The translations under genes and the position numbers were made by a program. From Panulirus ornatus (lineage: Eukaryota; Arthropoda; Malacostraca; Decapoda; Palinuridae), in assembly GCF_036320965.1 (NCBI RefSeq), contig NC_092236.1:11208518-11272517 (forward strand): a stretch of 64,000 bases of DNA. The letters run 5' to 3'. This document shows positions 37,101-43,100 of this stretch, one piece after another (within the stretch, counting starts at the first letter, position 1; each line of letters opens with the position of its first letter). Below the pieces are notes generated by a model, which saw nothing but the letters and a program-made list of their open reading frames with translations, ran no database searches and was not told the origin of the DNA.

Positions 37101-40100
37101 CTCAAGTGAGTGGCCAAGACAAAAGTCTGCACAGCTGGTGAACTTCAGTGCCAATTCTTAGCCTTTAGTGCCTCACCCTTAACAGGCAACTGGCAGAGGG
37201 CAACCCTTATGCAGTGTTCCCAGAGACTTCTACCTAATGTTCCTACCAACTACTTCTACCTAACATTCCAACATATTACTTCTACCTTATGCTACCGCCT
37301 CATGTTCTTGCTTACTAATTCTACCCAATGTTCCTACATACTAATTCTACCAAATGTTTCTACTTAATGCTCCTGCCTACTGTTCCTACCTACTACTTCT
37401 ATCTATTGCTCCTACCACCTTGCTAAAAGGTAGGGCTAGCACACAGCATTCATTGCAGGAAAATCTAGTTACAAAATAGTAGGAGCAATAGACAGAAGTA
37501 TTTGGTAAGAACATTTAGGCAGGAGCATTAGGTAGAAGTAGCAGGTATGAGAATTAGATAGAAGTAGTCACTAGAAAAATTAAGTAGGTGCCTCTGCAAA
37601 CACTTTATTAGACTTGCCTGGGCTGCCAGTAGCCTGTTAAGGGTTAGGCACTAGGTGCTAAGAAGTGGTACCAGAGTTCTTTAGTTATGGAGACTCTCTT
37701 TCCGTAGCTAACTGTCTGAGGAAGTTCCAACTGAAACAGGTTTCAGAGATATAGACATATAGATAGATAGAAGTGTTATGTGTGACACAGGGAGACTGTA
37801 TGTTTGTGGACAAAATGCCAGCAGTCCATGAGTGGGGTATGCAGGAAAAGACAGAAGAGGGGAAACTTGACAACCACTGAAGTGCTGGCTCACTATGCAA
37901 CCACCACTAACCCTCCCAATACAAAGTTGGGTAGTACTGGTAATATACCTCCCTGGTCATTGGCTGCCTACCAACTACTTCATAGATAAGAGTGTGAGCA
38001 GATATGTCTGCTTCATGCAGCAAAAGAGTTAATATTACAATAACCGAATAATTAATGAAATAACGTGTTTTCTTTACTTACAAGGCTCATTTGCTGAGCA
38101 ATAAAGTATACTAAGAAATAAAGCATTTTTTCTTGTATTTCTACAAATCATAGTGCTGAAAATAAATGAGATTAAAATCAAATACACAAACCTAAGTTTC
38201 ATAACTCACCCAATTACTTCATTTAAATATATCAGCTGAGGCTTCCTGGGTCCTAACTCAAAACCTCCCAGAGCATCAAGTCCACAGTCACTCCATATGG
38301 CTTGCAAGTGTGTCTCAGAATCGGAACAGTGCTGCGTCAATATTCCTCTTGACTGAAGAAGAAATACTACATGTTTATATATAAATGAAATTATATCATC
38401 ATGTAATCACAGAACCCTGTTTAAGGAGCTCCTGCAACTTCAAGCTTGAAGGGAAATGGTAGACTCCTTTGAATATGATCATTAAATTGACTACTTTTTC
38501 CAACTACTATGGTACTGATTATGATTCAGCCTTGCTGAAGATGACTACTCACTTGCAGTGGAGGAGTTTGTGCTTGTTGGTAAACTCTAGGCTGACCTGT
38601 CACCCCAAGTGTAAACATGAGTTGTTGTTGTTCAGAACCAAGCAGAAGTGAGAGCAGATGAGGATAAACATGGTTGTCAAGTCTGTCCAACTATATACAA
38701 AGATTATGTAAGATGAACAGTTACTAGCTAGTATTATATTAAGAATCTAATAACTAGGAGGTAAGGATTTAGTTTACCAAAGAAGGATCCATGGTGACAT
38801 CACACATCCCTGCTGTAGACCAACCTTCATTAGGAACCAATTACTCCTCTTTTCCTTCTCTTACACACACCTTACACCCTTGGTTAAAAATTCTCACTAC
38901 TTCTAACAGCCTACCTTCCACACCATACATTCTTAAGACCTTCCACAAAGCATCTCTATCAACCCTATCATAAACCTTCTCCAGTACAATAAATATCACA
39001 AACAAATACATCTCTTTTTCAAAGTATTTTTCACACACATTCTTCAAAGCAGACACCTGATCCACACATCCTCTACCACTTCTGAAACCACACTGCTGCT
39101 CACCAGTCTGATGCTCAGTACAAGCCTCCTTCCTCTCAATCAATACCCTCCCATACAACTAACCAGGTATACTCAACAAACTTATACCTCTGTAGTTTGA
39201 ACACTCAGCTTTTTCTCCTTTACCTTTATATATGTGCATTCTGCCAATCCTTAGCCACTTCACCATAATCTATACATACAATGAATATCCTTACCTACCA
39301 ATGAACAACACTGTCAAACCTTATATATCTATATTTCTGAAGCCAGCTCCATTCTGGAACTCTCAGGGGGGTGGTCACAGCAACAAAGTCTCCATATCTA
39401 GTGAACTTCCAGTACTGCTTCTTAGCCTTTAACACCTCGTCCTTAACAGGCCACTGGCAGAGGGCAAGTCTAGCACAGTGTTTGCAGAAGCTCCTACCTA
39501 ATGTTCCTACTACTTCTTCCTAATGTTTCTACCTACTACTTCCATCTATTGTTCCGACCATTTTGCAAAAGGTAGGGCTATCACATCGCACTCACCACAA
39601 GAAAATTTAGAGGCATGAAGAATGAGTTGTGTAAGTTAAGTGTTGCCAACCGTTATGCATGATACGGAGAGATTGTATGTTTGTTGACAGAGTGCCAGTA
39701 TTCCACAAGTGGGTGAGGCAGAAAGAAAAGGCAGCTACCTAGGTCAAAGGAGTGCAACTTGAAAACCACTGAAGTGTTGGCTCACTACACAACAGTCTTT
39801 AACCTTCCTAATGCCCAAGCAGGTAGTACTGGTAATATATCTTCCTGGTCATTGTCTGCCTACCAACTACTACCTACCTACAGTATCTTTTTTTTTTTAT
39901 TATTTTTTTATTAATTTTGCTTTGTCGCTGTCTCCCGTGTTTGCGAGGTAGCGCAAGGAAACAGACGAAAGAAATGGCCCAACCCACCCAAATACACATG
40001 TATATACATACACGTCTACACACGCAAATATACACACCTATACATCTCAATGTACACATATATATACACACACAGACATATACGTATATACACATGTACA

Positions 40101-43100
40101 TAATTCATAGTCTGCCTTTATTTATTCCCATTGCCACCTCGCCACACATGGAATAACAACCCCCTCCCCCCTCATGTGTGCGAGGTAGTGCTAGGAAAAG
40201 ACAACAAAGGCCCCATTCGTTCACACTCAGTCTCTAGCTGTCATGTAATAATGCACCGAAACCACAGCTCCCTTTCCACATCCAGGCTCCACAGAACTTT
40301 CCATGGTTTACCCCAGACGCTTCACATGCCCTGGTTCAATCCATTGACAGCACGTCGACCCCGGTATACCACATCGTTCCAACTCACTCTATTCCTTGCA
40401 CGCCTTTCACTCCCCTGCATGTTCAGGCCCCAATCACTCAAAATCTTTTTCACTCTCCTGCATGTTCAGGCCCCGATCACTCAAAATCTTTTTCACTCCA
40501 TCTTTCCACCCCCAATTTGGTCTCCCACTTCTCCTCGTTCCCTCCACCTCTGACACTTATATCCCCTTGGTCAATCTTTCCCCACTCATTCTCTCCATGT
40601 GACCAAACCATTTCAAAACACCCTCTTCTGCTCTCTCAACCATACTCTTTTTATTTCCACACATCTCTCTTACCCTTACATTACTTACTCGATCAAACCA
40701 CCTCACACCACATATTGTCCTCAAACATCTCATTTCCAGCACATCCACCCTCCTGCGCACAACTCTATCCATAGCCCACGCCTCGCAACCATACAACATT
40801 GTTGGAACCACTATTCCTTCAAACATACCCATTTTTGAGATAATGTTCTCGACTTCCACACATTCTTCAAGGCTCCCAAAATTTTCGCCCCCTCCCCCAC
40901 CCTATGATTCACTTCCACTTCCATGGTTCCATCCGCTGCCAGATCCACCCCCAGATATCTAAAACACTTTACTTCCTCCAGTTTTTCTCCATTCAAACTT
41001 ACCTCCCAATTGACTTGACCCTCAACCCTACTGTACCTAATAACCTTGCTCTTATTCACATTTACTCTTAACTTTCTTCTTTCACACACTTTACCAAACT
41101 CAGTCACAAGCTTCTGCAGTTTCTCACAAGAATCAGCCACCAGCGCTGTATCATCAGCGAACAACAACTGACTCACTTCCCAAGCTCTCTCATCCACAAC
41201 AGACTGCATACTTGCCCCTCTTTCCAAAACTCTTGCATTCACCTCCCTAACAACCCCATCCGTAAACAAATTAAACAACCATGGAGACATCACACAACCC
41301 TGCCGCAAGCCTACATTCACTGAGAACCAATCACTTTCCTCTCTTCCTACACGTACACATGCCTTACATCCTCGATAAAAACTTTTCACTGCTTCTAACA
41401 ACTTACCTCCCACACCATATATTCTTAATACCTTCCACAGGGGGGCTGCGCCATTCTTCATCTGTTTCCATGCGCTACCTTGCTGACGCAGGAAACAGCG
41501 ATTAAGTATAATAATGATAATAAATATACACACACAATTTTAAACATAAGTATTGTATAACTCATTGATTACATCTTCTGATGTTATACTAAAAGAAAAT
41601 ACAAACCTTATCAATTTTGAAAGTGCAGGGATGTGGGTGTATGTGTGGCATACACAGGAACTCAGTAGGCACTTTATCACCATTAATGGTAAAGACAATG
41701 GACTCTTTCAATGGAGCCATTACATTTTCTTCTGATGATGGTTCCCACTGTACACCCTCAAGGATGCCATCCTTGTACTATGTATAGAGAACAATCATTA
41801 ATACAGGAAGGGTGATATACTAAAATCAAGCTAAATTAGTGCAATGCTAGCTGTCTGAATTGAATTTTGAAGCATTTGTGAAATGCCTTTCTAAAAGTCT
41901 CAAGCCAATAATATTTTAACCTAAAAAGCTTTCCAGTACTGATATGAGTTGGTCATACAGAAGAAATAGATATGAAACATGTTAGCCTACAGAACACTGT
42001 ACCATATGTGCAACTCCATTCTATCCACTGATAACTTTATTTCATCAAATAAACTCTATACCCTCAACAGGAATGAATACATGAGCATACACAAAAAAAC
42101 ATGAATGCTATATTTTTGGTATTCTGTTGTAAAGCCAAGACTGACTGAATACTGATGAGGACTTGGATGCCTATGGGAACAGGGTGTTCTGGGGTTATGC
42201 AATATGTTTGATCTGGTTTATCCAGACCTGAGAAGTATGAGAGCTTGAGAGATTCGATTAACTTCAGTGTTTATATTAGGTGCTGTGAAAGCAGGGTTGG
42301 AGTTTAGGTTTACATATGTTTTGCAGAGATACTGTTTTGCGGTGGTCTATGTTTGTAGTTACCATCTGCAGAGTTTTATGAGAACGTCTGCATACCATCT
42401 GGGAAGGGGATAGTGATGACCTGTGTGAGCAGGGCTTGAGAGGGTAGAGGGGTGTTATGATATATGAATATTTTTATTGGTGTACCAAAGTTTATTCTTT
42501 ATTGTGCGGAGAAAACTGTACCAGTTAACATATCACTATTAGACAATAGGGTAGGAAAATCTTTAGTGCACTGCACTACCTCATGAGGTTATGAATCAGA
42601 GGAGAAAAATTTGCCCTGAGATGTTTCCTAAAACCTTGTAGAATATTATACTGTTAGCTTGTAAGACAATAATGAATGAAACCCCTAACAATTGGTAAGA
42701 CTTAAAAAAGATATTTTGACTCAAAAAATTATGAAAGATGCAGTCTTAAAAAAAGTTATTTTGACTCAAAAAGTTATGAAAGATGCCAATTCACATAACA
42801 ATATCTTTAGTTGTAGGCAGAGCCTTTACCAATATGCAAGAGCAATGGAGGGTATCCTCTGATGCTACTCTACAATGTTACATTCAATCTTACTGAATTA
42901 TTTGTATACGATCATATCTTAAAGCGGTAAACTGGCTGATTACATGGACTATATCTATAGTACCGATATGTCAAAACCATTCATTACTAACCCTAATTTC
43001 CAGAAGTCCACCACAAGGTCCAATCTGGGATTGATAAACCCCCAACATTGATCCATATTTGTACAGCACTAAAAGAGAAAGAAACAAATCAAGGGTAAAA

